From: Ralstonia pickettii DTP0602
GTDB lineage: Bacteria > Pseudomonadota > Gammaproteobacteria > Burkholderiales > Burkholderiaceae
DNA: 64,000 nt
Direction: 5' to 3'
Assembly: GCA_000471925.1 (NCBI GenBank)
Contig: CP006667.1
Coordinates: 4,340,001 to 4,404,000, forward strand
Under the pieces are notes generated by a model that did not search any database, was not told the origin of the DNA, and saw only the letters and a program-made list of their open reading frames with translations. Shown piece after piece: positions 45,801-54,800 of the stretch; positions within the stretch are counted from its first letter, which is position 1, and each line of letters begins with the position of its first letter. The position numbers and the translations under genes were made by a program.

Positions 45801-47009
45801 TTACTTCTTCAACATCGCGCACTTCGAGTCGGCCACCGTGGTGAAGGCCTGATCGCCCGGGATGGTCGCCACCACCTTCAGGTAATCCCACGGCTTCTTC
45901 GATTCGGCTGCCGTCTTCACCTGCATCAGGTACATGTCGTGGATGCCGCGGCCGTCCTGGCGGATATAGCCTTTGGTGTAGAAGTCGTTGATCTTCATCT
46001 TCTTCAACTCGGCCATGACCTTGTCCGGGTCGTCGGTCTTGGCCGCTTCCACCGCCTTCAGGTAGGTGCTGGCCGCCGAGTAGTCCGCCGCCTGCAGGCT
46101 GCTCGGCATCTTCTTCATCTTGCCGAAGAAGCGGTTGGCGAACTTGCGGGTGTCGTCGTTCATGTCCCAGTACCAGCTGTCGGTCATCAGCAGGCCTTCG
46201 GTGTTCTTCAGCCCCAGGCTGTGGATGTCGTTGATGAACATCAGCAGGCCGGCGATCTTCATCGACTTGGTGATGCCGAATTCCTTGGCCGCCTTGATCG
46301 CGTTGATGGTGTCGCCGCCGGCGTTGGCCAGGCCCAGGATCTGCGCCTTGGACGACTGTGCCTGCAGCAGGAACGAAGAGAAATCCGATGCCGACAGCGG
46401 ATGGCGCACCTGGCCCGCCACCGTGCCACCGCTGGCCTTGACCACCGCCGCGGTGTCACTTTCCAGCGAATGGCCGAAGGCGTAGTCGGCGGTCAGGAAG
46501 AACCACGACTTGCCGCCCTGCTTGACCACCGCGCTGCCGGTGCCCTTGGCCAGCGCCACCGTGTCATAGGCGTAGTGCACCGTGTACGGCGAGCACTCTT
46601 CGTTGGTCAGGCGCGCGGTGCCGGCGCCAATGTTGATGTAGACGCGCTTCTTCTCCGAAGCCACTTTGTTCATCGCCAGCGCGGTGCCCGAGTTGGTGCC
46701 GCCCAGCAGCAGGTCCAGGCCCTGTTGATCCATCCATTCGCGCGCCTTGGAGGCGGCGATGTCGGCCTTGTTCTGGTGGTCGGCGGAGACAATCTCGATG
46801 GGCTTGCCCAGCACCTTGCCGCCGCGGTCCTCGATCGCCATCTTGATGGCTTCCAGGCCACCCGGGCCATCGATGTCGGCGTACAGGCCCGACATGTCGG
46901 TGATGTAGCCGATCTTCACGGTGTCGCCCGACACCTGGGCAACGGCGCTGAAGGAAACCGCACCCATGGCAATGGCCGCCATCGCGGCCGCGAGCCGAGT
47001 CTTTTTCAT
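45801..47009 (-). CDS. ABC transporter substrate-binding protein, LivJ/LivK type (system B)
   Basis: A 402-residue periplasmic protein. The signal peptide KKTRLAAAMAAIAMGAVSFSAVAQ is cleaved near residue 25. The mature start SGDTVKIGYITDMSGLYADIDGPGGLEAIKMAI and the later LLLGGTNSGTALAMNKVA and FLTADYAFGHSLESDTAAVV fit the type I family used by Liv-like and aromatic-acid importers. ATG 47009 follows AGGAGACATAG. It sits between the ATPase genes and the permease genes of system B. Confidence 0.93.
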   Translation of the reverse strand: MKKTRLAAAMAAIAMGAVSFSAVAQVSGDTVKIGYITDMSGLYADIDGPGGLEAIKMAIEDRGGKVLGKPIEIVSADHQNKADIAASKAREWMDQQGLDLLLGGTNSGTALAMNKVASEKKRVYINIGAGTARLTNEECSPYTVHYAYDTVALAKGTGSAVVKQGGKSWFFLTADYAFGHSLESDTAAVVKASGGTVAGQVRHPLSASDFSSFLLQAQSSKAQILGLANAGGDTINAIKAAKEFGITKSMKIAGLLMFINDIHSLGLKNTEGLLMTDSWYWDMNDDTRKFANRFFGKMKKMPSSLQAADYSAASTYLKAVEAAKTDDPDKVMAELKKMKINDFYTKGYIRQDGRGIHDMYLMQVKTAAESKKPWDYLKVVATIPGDQAFTTVADSKCAMLKK

Positions 47010-47083
47010 GTCTATGTCTCCTGATTTGCGGCGGCATGCGCGCCACCCGTTCCTGCCAAACAGCAACCAATGATCCGTGCGGA

Positions 47084-47809
47084 TCAGACCCCGAGCAGTT
47101 CGTGCAGCACCGGCATCTTGGCCTGCAGCTCATTGGCCGCGAAGCGCTCGACGATGCTGCCATGCTCCATCACGTAGAAGCGGTCGGCCAGCGGCGCGGC
47201 GAAGCGGAAGTTCTGCTCCACCATCACCACCGTGTACCCCTTCTGCTTGAGCATCAGGATCATGCGCGCGAGCGCCTGCACGATCACCGGTGCCAACCCT
47301 TCCGAGATTTCATCGAGCAACAGCAGGTTGGCACCCGTGCGCAGGATGCGCCCGACCGCCAGCATCTGCTGCTCGCCGCCGGAAAGACGCGTGCCCTGGC
47401 TCTGGCGGCGCTCCTTCAGGTTCGGGAACATCTCGTAGATATCCGCCTCGCTCATGCCCTTGCTGGTGTCGGCGCCCTTGAGCACGGGCGGCAGCATCAG
47501 GTTTTCTTCGCATGAGAGGCTGGAGAAGATGGCGCGCTCTTCGGGGCAATAGCCAATGCCGTAGTGCGCGATCTTGTGCGTGGGCAGGCTGATGGTTTCA
47601 TGGCCATTGACCTTGATCGAGCCCTTGCGCGCCCCCGTCAGGCCCATGATCGCGCGCAGCGTGGTGGTGCGACCGGCGCCGTTGCGGCCCAGCAGCGTGA
47701 CCACTTCACCGCGGTTCACCGTCAGGTCCACGCCGTGCAGGATGTGCGATTCGCCGTACCAGGCCTCCAGGCCCTTGATTTCGAGGGCAGGTGTATTCGA
47801 TGTCGTCAT
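47084..47809 (-). CDS. livF: LivF-like ABC transporter ATPase with Arg in Walker A (system B)
   Basis: A 241-residue ATPase. The signature LSGGEQQMLAVGRIL and Walker B LLLLDEISEGLAP are present. However, the P-loop reads GRNGAGRTTT, so the catalytic lysine of GxxGxGK is replaced by Arg47 (codon CGC, read directly). The Walker B also has EIS where DEP is usual. A LivF subgroup with GRNG loops exists in proteobacteria, and Arg is a natural variant in some. ATP hydrolysis may rest mainly with the partner LivG, which is canonical. It lies 10 bp downstream of livG. Confidence 0.9.
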   Translation of the reverse strand: MTTSNTPALEIKGLEAWYGESHILHGVDLTVNRGEVVTLLGRNGAGRTTTLRAIMGLTGARKGSIKVNGHETISLPTHKIAHYGIGYCPEERAIFSSLSCEENLMLPPVLKGADTSKGMSEADIYEMFPNLKERRQSQGTRLSGGEQQMLAVGRILRTGANLLLLDEISEGLAPVIVQALARMILMLKQKGYTVVMVEQNFRFAAPLADRFYVMEHGSIVERFAANELQAKMPVLHELLGV

Positions 47810-47819
47810 GTCGTGCCCC

Positions 47820-48596
47820 TCAGTGCGCGCCTTGCAGTTCCGCGTCGACGGTACCCATGTAGGCCTCCATCACGCGCGGGTCCTTCGACACTTCAGCGTA
47901 AGGGCCCTCGGCCAGGATCGCGCCGCGCTGCAGCACCGTGATCTTGTCCGCGATCGACGACACCACGCTCATGTTGTGCTCCACCATCAGGATGGTGCGG
48001 CCCGCCGAGACCTTCCTGATCAGCTGCGTGACGCGGTCCACGTCCTCATGGCCCATGCCCTGCGTGGGTTCGTCCAGCAGCATCAGCTCGGGCTCCATCG
48101 CCAGCGTCGTGGCGATCTCGAGCGCGCGCTTGCGGCCGTACGGCAGGTTCACCGTGACGGTGTGCGCGAACTCGGTCAGCCCGACCTGCTCGAGCAGCTC
48201 CATGGCGCGGTCGTTGAGCACGTTCAGCGAGCGCTCGCTGCGCCAGAACTGGTACGCGGTGCCAAGCTGGCGCTGCAGGCCGATGCGCACGTTCTCCATC
48301 ACCGTCAGGTGCGGGAACACCGCCGAGATCTGGAAGGAACGGATCACGCCGCGGCGCGCGATCTGCGCGGGCTTCTCGCGGGTGATGTCGATGCCGTTGA
48401 ATAGGATGGTGCCGGTGGTCGGCTCCAGGAACTTGGTGAGCAGGTTGAAGCAAGTGGTCTTGCCCGCGCCGTTGGGCCCGATCAATGCATGGATCGACCC
48501 GCGTCGCACCCGCAGGTTGACGTCGCTCACTGCCGTGAACCCCTTGAATTCCTTGGTGAGGTTCCGCGTTTCCAGGATGGTTTCCTGCTGGTTCAT
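47820..48596 (-). CDS. livG: LivG-like ABC transporter ATPase (system B)
   Basis: A 258-residue ATPase with canonical Walker A GPNGAGKTTCFNLLTKF and the LivG-type degenerate signature NLPYGRKRALEIATTLAM. It also has LMLLDEPTQGMGHEDV and a switch His in MVEHNMSV. It is the first gene of the operon livG-livF-binding protein-livH-livM, about 5 kb on the minus strand. Gene order differs from E. coli livKHMGF. Confidence 0.93.
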   Translation of the reverse strand: MNQQETILETRNLTKEFKGFTAVSDVNLRVRRGSIHALIGPNGAGKTTCFNLLTKFLEPTTGTILFNGIDITREKPAQIARRGVIRSFQISAVFPHLTVMENVRIGLQRQLGTAYQFWRSERSLNVLNDRAMELLEQVGLTEFAHTVTVNLPYGRKRALEIATTLAMEPELMLLDEPTQGMGHEDVDRVTQLIRKVSAGRTILMVEHNMSVVSSIADKITVLQRGAILAEGPYAEVSKDPRVMEAYMGTVDAELQGAH

Positions 48597-48960
48597 GTCT
48601 CCTGCCCGCCCTCTTGCTGAACTGCCGGGGTGATGCCCGGCACTGACAATGGTCCGAACCGGCCTGGTAGGCCCTTGGTGCCGCGTTTTCCGTCAGGCCG
48701 GCCGCTCCTGCGGCCTGCCTGCGGACTTCTTATCTGTGCGCGGGGCGGCTCCCGCTGGTGCCTGGCGACTGGCTAGCATGTGCTGCCGCCGCACCCTGTG
48801 AGGCGTCTATTGTGTGCGCCTGTTGCATCGCAAAACATCGGGGTTTGCACTATGAAACATGAACCAAGTGTCAGTTTTTTTGCAGGCGCACATGAGCAGG
48901 AGGCGCCACCTGGCCGACGCCGCCTGCCTGCCTGACTTTCTGCTGCGACGCCGCGCCCCA
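48597..48960. other. Intergenic region between the GMC oxidoreductase gene and livG
   Basis: This 364-bp stretch lies downstream of the GMC gene and upstream of livG, both on the minus strand. No gene, clear terminator or convincing promoter was recognised. The livG operon promoter must lie here. Confidence 0.4.
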
Positions 48961-50625
48961 TCAGGCGCTCTCCACCGCCGCTGCCGGCGCCGGAGCTGCA
49001 ATCTCCTGCGTGTCCGCCGCGCGCCGGCGATCCTCGCGGATCATGTCGCTGGCGCGCTCGGCAATCATGATGGTCGGAGAGTTGGTATTGCCCGAGGTGA
49101 TCAGCGGCATCACCGAGGCATCGACCACGCGCAGGCCCTCGATACCCAGCACGCGCAGTCGATGGTCCACCACCGCCGTAGGATCGTCGGCGCGGCCCAT
49201 CTTGCAGGTGCCCACCGGATGGAAGATGGTGGTGCCGATATTGCCGGCGGCTTCGGCCAGCTCCGCGTCGGTCTGGAACGCGGGGCCCGGCAGCCATTCC
49301 TCGGGCTGGTACGGTGCCAGCGCGGGCGAGGCCACGATGCGGCGCGTGAGCCGTATCGAATCGGCCGCGACGCGCCGGTCCGCTTCCGTCGACAGGTAGT
49401 TCGGCGCGATCGCTGGCGCCTGGCGGAAGTCCGCGCTGCCGATATGCACGCTGCCGCGCGAGGTCGGCCGCAGGTTGCAGGCGCTGGCGGTAAAGGCGTT
49501 GAACGCGTGCAGCGGGTCGCCGAACTTGTCCAGCGACAGCGGCTGCACGTGGTACTCGATATTGGCGCGCGCCTGCCCGGGGTCCGAGCGCGCGAACGCG
49601 CCCAGTTGCGACGGCGCCATGCTCATCGGCCCGCTCTGGTTGATGGCGTATTGCACGCCGATACAGAACTTGCCCCACAGGCTCGCCGCGCGGGTGTTGA
49701 GCGTGCGCACGCCGTTGACCTTGACCACCGTGCGCAGCTGCAGGTGGTCCTGCAGGTTCTCGCCCACGCCGGGCAGCGCGTGCCGCACCGGGATGCCCAG
49801 CGCGCCCAGACGCTCGGCCTGGCCGATGCCGGAGAGTTCCAGAAGTTGCGGCGTATTGACCGCGCCCGCGGCAAGGATGACCTCGAGCGTGGCCGCTACC
49901 GTATGCGGCTGGCCGCCGCCGACGTAGTTCACGCCGTTGCAACGGCGTCCGTCGAAGGTCAGGCCGCTGACCTGCGCGCCGGTGACGATGGTCAGGTTGG
50001 GCCGCTCCGAGGCGCGCCGCAGGAAGGCCTTGGCCGTATTCCAGCGGATGCCGCGGCGCTGGTTCACTTCGAAATAGCCGACACCGAAGTTGTCGCCGCG
50101 GTTGAAGTCCTCGGTGCGCGGGATGCCCGCCTGCTCGGCCGCATCGGCAAAGCGCTCCAGGATGTCCCAGCGCAGCCGCTGGCCTTCCACGCGCCACTCG
50201 CCGCCGGCGCCATGGAAGTCGCTCGGGCCGCGGTGATGGTCCTCGCTGCGCTTGAACAGCGGCAGCACGTTGTCCCAGCGCCAGCCGTCATCGCCGGTGA
50301 GCCGCGCCCACTCGTCATAGTCCTCGCGCTGGCCGCGCATATAGATCATGCCGTTGATGGATGAGCATCCGCCCAGCACGCGCCCGCGCGGATAGCCCAG
50401 CGAGCGGCCGTTCAGTCCGGCTTCCGCCTCGGTGCGATAGAGCCAGTCGGTACGCGGATTGCCGATGCAATACAGGTAGCCGACCGGGATATGGATCCAG
50501 TGGTAGTCATCCTTGCCGCCGGCTTCCAGCAGCAGCACCTTGACGTCCGGGTCCTGCGTCAGGCGGTTCGCCAGGACACAGCCGGCCGAGCCGGCGCCCA
50601 CGATGATGTAGTCGAATGTCTCCAT
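48961..50625 (-). CDS. GMC-family FAD oxidoreductase (choline dehydrogenase-like)
   Basis: A 554-residue flavoprotein. The N-terminal FAD-binding IIVGAGSAGCVLANRLTQDPDVKVLLLEAGG is clear. GRVLGGCSSINGMIYMRGQ (GMC signature 1) and the GAVNTPQLLELSGIG stretch (signature 2) follow. The C-terminal NTNSPTIMIAERASDMI holds the catalytic region. It oxidises an alcohol to an aldehyde and passes electrons to the respiratory chain. It follows the semialdehyde dehydrogenase gene by about 35 bp, so the pair could convert an alcohol to an acyl-CoA. BetA itself is less likely without betB/betI neighbours. Confidence 0.9.
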   Translation of the reverse strand: METFDYIIVGAGSAGCVLANRLTQDPDVKVLLLEAGGKDDYHWIHIPVGYLYCIGNPRTDWLYRTEAEAGLNGRSLGYPRGRVLGGCSSINGMIYMRGQREDYDEWARLTGDDGWRWDNVLPLFKRSEDHHRGPSDFHGAGGEWRVEGQRLRWDILERFADAAEQAGIPRTEDFNRGDNFGVGYFEVNQRRGIRWNTAKAFLRRASERPNLTIVTGAQVSGLTFDGRRCNGVNYVGGGQPHTVAATLEVILAAGAVNTPQLLELSGIGQAERLGALGIPVRHALPGVGENLQDHLQLRTVVKVNGVRTLNTRAASLWGKFCIGVQYAINQSGPMSMAPSQLGAFARSDPGQARANIEYHVQPLSLDKFGDPLHAFNAFTASACNLRPTSRGSVHIGSADFRQAPAIAPNYLSTEADRRVAADSIRLTRRIVASPALAPYQPEEWLPGPAFQTDAELAEAAGNIGTTIFHPVGTCKMGRADDPTAVVDHRLRVLGIEGLRVVDASVMPLITSGNTNSPTIMIAERASDMIREDRRRAADTQEIAAPAPAAAVESA

Positions 50626-50660
50626 GGCTCTTTTGGTTATCGTGGCAGGGGTGGCGGGAC

Positions 50661-52187
50661 TTATTTCGCCACCGGCATGGTGAACTCCGCGCCCTTGGCG
50701 ATCGAATCCGGCCAGCGCTGCATCACGCTCTTGTAGCGCGTGTAGAAGCGCACGCCTTCTTCGCCATAGGCGTGGTGATCACCGAACAGCGAGCGCTTCC
50801 AGCCGCCGAACGAATGCCAGGCCATCGGCACCGGGATTGGCACGTTGATGCCGACCATGCCGATCTGGATCTGCCGCGCAAAGGCGCGCGCGATGCCGCC
50901 ATCGCTGGTGTAGCAAGATACGCCGTTGCCGTACTCATGCGCATTGATCAGCTTCACCGCCTCGGCAAAGTCATGCACGCGCACCACCGACAGCACCGGG
51001 CCGAAGATCTCTTCCTTGTAGATCGTCATGTCCGGCTTGACGTTGTCGAACAGCGTGCCGCCGACATAGAAGCCGTTCTCGTGGCCGGGCACGGTATGGC
51101 CGCGGCCATCGGTCACCAGCGTCGCGCCCTCTGCCACGCCCTTGGCGATATAGCCCTCGACCTTGGCCTTGTGCGCAGCGGTCACCAGCGGACCCATTTC
51201 GGCGTCCGACTCCATGCCGTTGCGGATCTTCAGCGAGCTGGCGCGTTCGGCGAGTCGCGGCACGAGCTTGTCGGCCACGTCGCCAACCGCCACCGCCACC
51301 GAGATCGCCATGCAGCGCTCGCCGGCGGAGCCGTAGGCCGCGCCGATCAGCGCATCGACCGCCTGGTCGAGATCCGCATCGGGCATCACCACCAGGTGGT
51401 TCTTGGCACCGCCCAGCGCCTGCACGCGCTTGCCGTGCCTGGTGCCTTCCGTATAGATGTACTCCGCAATCGGCGTCGAACCGACGAACGACAGCGCCTG
51501 CACATCCGGATGCGCCAGCAGCGCATCGACCGCTTCCTTGTCGCCCTGCACCACGTTGAACACGCCATCGGGCAAGCCGGCCTGGCGCAGCAGGTCGGCA
51601 ATCAGCAGGCTCGGCGACGGATCGCGTTCCGAAGGCTTCAGCACGAAGGTATTGCCACAGGCGATCGCCACCGGGAACATCCACATCGGCACCATCACCG
51701 GGAAGTTGAACGGCGTGATGCCGGCCACCACGCCCAGCGGCTGGCGCAGGTTCCAGTTGTCGATGCCGCCGCCGATGTTGTCGGTGAAGTCGGTCTTGAG
51801 CAGGTTGGGGATGCCGCAGGCGAACTCCACCACCTCGATGCCGCGCGTGACTTCACCCTTGGCATCCGAGAACACCTTGCCGTGTTCGCGCGTAATCAGC
51901 GCGGCCAGGTCGTCGTGGTGCCGGTCGAGCAGCTCCTTGAACTTGAACAGGATGCGCGCGCGGCGCAGCGGCGGGGTTTCCGACCACGCGGGGAATGCGC
52001 CTTTTGCCGCAGCCACGGCGTCGCCCACATCCTGCACCGTGGCCAGCGCCACGCGCGCGGCGACTTCGCCCGTCGCGGGATTATAGATATCGGCCAGACG
52101 CTGCGACGTACCGCGCGTCTGCCGGCCTGCGATGGCATGGCCGATGATGGTTTGCACCGCGCTGGCTTCTGCAAGGATGTCTTCCAC
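50661..52187 (-). CDS. mmsA: CoA-acylating methylmalonate-semialdehyde dehydrogenase
   Basis: A 508-residue aldehyde dehydrogenase of the MmsA type. It forms propionyl-CoA or acetyl-CoA from methylmalonate or malonate semialdehyde in valine, inositol or beta-alanine breakdown. [17 protein letters not shown] sequence ([23 protein letters not shown]), [12 protein letters not shown] and the catalytic [15 protein letters not shown] are visible. The second GTG (52187) has GAGGA six bases upstream; the first GTG (52193) directly abuts it. It forms a probable operon with the GMC gene and diverges from a LysR gene. Confidence 0.9.
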   Translation of the reverse strand: MEDILAEASAVQTIIGHAIAGRQTRGTSQRLADIYNPATGEVAARVALATVQDVGDAVAAAKGAFPAWSETPPLRRARILFKFKELLDRHHDDLAALITREHGKVFSDAKGEVTRGIEVVEFACGIPNLLKTDFTDNIGGGIDNWNLRQPLGVVAGITPFNFPVMVPMWMFPVAIACGNTFVLKPSERDPSPSLLIADLLRQAGLPDGVFNVVQGDKEAVDALLAHPDVQALSFVGSTPIAEYIYTEGTRHGKRVQALGGAKNHLVVMPDADLDQAVDALIGAAYGSAGERCMAISVAVAVGDVADKLVPRLAERASSLKIRNGMESDAEMGPLVTAAHKAKVEGYIAKGVAEGATLVTDGRGHTVPGHENGFYVGGTLFDNVKPDMTIYKEEIFGPVLSVVRVHDFAEAVKLINAHEYGNGVSCYTSDGGIARAFARQIQIGMVGINVPIPVPMAWHSFGGWKRSLFGDHHAYGEEGVRFYTRYKSVMQRWPDSIAKGAEFTMPVAK

Positions 52188-52444
52188 TTCCACTCCTCAA
52201 TGCTTGGATCTCTGATGGCATGTGGCCCGCCGATCTTTGCGTCCGTTGAAGACGCTGCTTCGTGCCGGGAGGTGGCCCCTGGCGACGCGGATAGCGCGCC
52301 GCACAAGGACTATAGGCCGTCGATGAGCGCAAGCTTGGTGTAGTTGCGCGGCCCCGTCCAATGATTTATCGTCAATCGCAATATAAGCCGCGCAAAATAT
52401 TGCGCCGCACCACCTGCCGCCCCTGCCGCCCTCCAACACTCCCC

Positions 52445-53332
52445 TTGGACCTCCACCACCTTCGTGCCTTTGTCGCCGTCGCGCGCGAAGGCAACCTCAC
52501 CCGCGCCGCCCAGCGGCTGCACCTGACGCAGCCGGCGGTCAGCCTGCAGCTCAAGGCACTGCAGTCGGCGTGGCGCATCAAGCTGTTCGAGCGCACCGCC
52601 GCGGGTCTGACGCTGACCGTCGACGGCGCCGCGCTGCTGCCGCTCGCCGAGCGCATTCTCGACGGCGTGGGCGACCTGCAGCACACCGTCAGCGCGATGC
52701 ATCACACCGTGCGCGGCCGGCTGGCGATCGGCACCATCCTCGACCCGGAATTCACGCGGCTGGGGCCGATGCTGCGCACGCTGGTGGAGCGCCACCCGCA
52801 GATCGGCACCGAGCTGCGCCACGGCATGTCGGGCGGGGTGCTGCAACAGGTACGCAGCGGTGCGCTCGATGTCGGCTTCTATCTGGGCCAGCCGCCCGAT
52901 GCGGGCTTCCATGCGCTGACGCTGACGCCGTTCTCCTATTACGTGCTGGCGCCCAAGGGCTGGAAGGAGCGCACCGCGCTGCGCTCCTGGGCGCAGCTGG
53001 CGACGCTGCCGTGGATCTGGACGCCCCCCGAATCCGCGCACCATCGGCTGCTGTCGGCGCGCTTCGCGCAGGCCGGGGTCGATGTGGCGACCGTGCCCAA
53101 GGTGGCGCATGTGGACCAGGAGGCGTCGATGCTGGACCTGGTGCGCTCGGGCGTGGGCTTGTCGCTGGTGCGCGACTCCATTGCGCTGCGCGAATCGCAT
53201 GCGCACGGGCTGGTGATCGTCGAAGGGATGTCGGTGCCGACCGAGCTGACGCTGGTATGCCTGGCCACGCGCCGCGACGACCCGGTGGTCGCGGCGGTGT
53301 TCGGCGTGGCGGAATCGGTGTTCCGGACGTAG
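52445..53332 (+). CDS. LysR-family transcriptional regulator
   Basis: About 295 residues from a TTG at 52445. The winged helix-turn-helix LDLHHLRAFVAVAREGNLTRAAQRLHLTQPAVSLQLKALQ opens the protein directly at this codon, giving the normal LysR length. An ATG at 52361 would add 28 Arg-rich residues that look non-coding. The effector domain begins around LAIGTILDPEFTRLGPML. It is divergent from mmsA and probably regulates the mmsA-GMC operon (inference). Confidence 0.88.
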   Translation: MDLHHLRAFVAVAREGNLTRAAQRLHLTQPAVSLQLKALQSAWRIKLFERTAAGLTLTVDGAALLPLAERILDGVGDLQHTVSAMHHTVRGRLAIGTILDPEFTRLGPMLRTLVERHPQIGTELRHGMSGGVLQQVRSGALDVGFYLGQPPDAGFHALTLTPFSYYVLAPKGWKERTALRSWAQLATLPWIWTPPESAHHRLLSARFAQAGVDVATVPKVAHVDQEASMLDLVRSGVGLSLVRDSIALRESHAHGLVIVEGMSVPTELTLVCLATRRDDPVVAAVFGVAESVFRT

Positions 53333-53338
53333 GCCCGC

Positions 53339-54292
53339 CTACTGCGGTGCCGGCTGCAGGTGCCGGCGCAGCCAGCCGGTCAGCACCGCGAAGACTTCGC
53401 CGCGCAGCGGCTGGGCCTCGTTGAAGATCTCGTGGTAGCCCTGCTCGAACCAGACTTCGTCGCGCAGGTCCGGTGGCGCGTGATCGAAGAAGGTGCGGCT
53501 GCCGGAAGGATCCACCACGCGGTCGGCGCCGCCGACCAGCATCAGCATCGGCGCCTCCAGTTGCGCGGCATCGGCCTGCGCCTGCGCCATGCCGCGGATA
53601 AAGCTCTCCAGCACGCTGGCGGTGATGGTGGTCTGCACCAGCGGATCGGTGCGATACGCGGCCACCACCGCGGGATCGTGCGACAAATGGCGCGCGTCGA
53701 TCGGGTTGGGCACGCGCAGCCGCGGCGCCAGCGCCAGCAGCACGCGGTGCACGGTCAGCGTCGCAGGCGACAGCCGCAACGCCAGCGCGGGCGAAGACAG
53801 CACCAGCGCACGCACCGCCCGCACGCGCGCGGTGGCGAAACGCGCCGCGATCAGGCCGCCCATGCTGTGGCCGAGCAGGATCGGCAGCTCGTTCCAGCTG
53901 CGCAGCGCGGCGTCGTAAATTTCGGCGAGGTCGGCCAGGTAGGCGTCGGGATGCTCCGCCACCATGCGCGCGCCCCCGCTGGCGCCGTGGCCGCGCAGGT
54001 CATGCGCGCGCACGCGCAGGCCCAGGCCGCACAGCACATCGGCCACGTGCTGGTAGCGCCCCGCGTGTTCGGCAAGCCCGTGCACCAGCAGCACCGAACC
54101 GAGCGGCTCGGCAAAGCGCGCCGGGTCTGGCTGCCAGGTACGCAGCAGCAGCTCGGTGCCGTCGCGCATGCGCTGGCGGCTCTGCACCGGGGCGTGCGTG
54201 CCGGCGGCGATGCCGGCGGGCGCACCGGCCATGGCATCGGCGGCAGCGGGAGGGTCCGTCATCGGGTTGTCCGTCGTCATGGGCTTGTCCAT
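53339..54292 (-). CDS. Alpha/beta hydrolase, monoacylglycerol lipase / lysophospholipase type
   Basis: A 317-residue hydrolase. VLLVHGLAEHAGRYQHVADVL, HDLRGHGASGG and the nucleophile elbow LLGHSMGGLIAAR match the serine aminopeptidase S33 / monoacylglycerol lipase group. VGGADRVVDP and EQGYHEIFNE supply Asp and His. No signal peptide is seen; the first 40 residues are Ala/Pro-rich. ATG 54292 is preferred because earlier in-frame codons look non-coding. The cueR gene begins 79 bp upstream. Confidence 0.88.
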   Translation of the reverse strand: MDKPMTTDNPMTDPPAAADAMAGAPAGIAAGTHAPVQSRQRMRDGTELLLRTWQPDPARFAEPLGSVLLVHGLAEHAGRYQHVADVLCGLGLRVRAHDLRGHGASGGARMVAEHPDAYLADLAEIYDAALRSWNELPILLGHSMGGLIAARFATARVRAVRALVLSSPALALRLSPATLTVHRVLLALAPRLRVPNPIDARHLSHDPAVVAAYRTDPLVQTTITASVLESFIRGMAQAQADAAQLEAPMLMLVGGADRVVDPSGSRTFFDHAPPDLRDEVWFEQGYHEIFNEAQPLRGEVFAVLTGWLRRHLQPAPQ

Positions 54293-54371
54293 TCGCGCAA
54301 ATCTCCCGCTGCACGGAACGCGTGCACTGGCGTTGTTCTTGTTGCTTCTTCGCTTGCGCCACCCGGCCGGA

Positions 54372-54800
54372 TCAGCCGTGGCAGGCGGCCCTGCCTGGCG
54401 CGTCCGGCGGTGCCGGATCGGCAATATCGGCCAGGATCGGGCAGTCCGGCCGCACGTCGCCGCTGCAGTGTTGCGCCAGCTCGCGCAGCGTGTCGCGCAT
54501 CGCGGCCAGCTCGGCGATGCGCTGCTCCAGGTCGGCCACGTGGCGCAGCGTCAGCGCCTTGACGTCGGCGCTGGCGCGGCCGCGGTCGCGCCACAGCGAC
54601 AGCAGGTTGCGGATCTCGTCGAGCGAAAATCCCAGATTACGGGCCCGCCGCACGAAGCGCAAGGTGTGCACCGCGCGTTCGTCATAGCGGCGGTAGCCGC
54701 CTTCGGTGCGCGGCGGCGTCTCCACCAGCCCGATCGATTCGTAGTGCCGGATCATCTTGGCCGACACGCCCGAGGCCTGCGCCGCTTCGCCGATATTCAT
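54372..54800 (-). CDS. cueR: Copper-responsive MerR-family regulator CueR
   Basis: A 142-residue MerR-family activator. The N-terminal helix-turn-helix NIGEAAQASGVSAKMIRHYESIGL is followed by the dimerisation helix and a metal loop with Cys112 and Cys120 (CSGDVRPDC). That is the same spacing and numbering as E. coli CueR, which binds Cu(I), Ag(I) and Au(I). The ATG at 54800 overlaps the copA stop by one base; an ATG one codon earlier overlaps by four. Operator dyads upstream of copA and copZ are its likely targets. Confidence 0.93.
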   Translation of the reverse strand: MNIGEAAQASGVSAKMIRHYESIGLVETPPRTEGGYRRYDERAVHTLRFVRRARNLGFSLDEIRNLLSLWRDRGRASADVKALTLRHVADLEQRIAELAAMRDTLRELAQHCSGDVRPDCPILADIADPAPPDAPGRAACHG

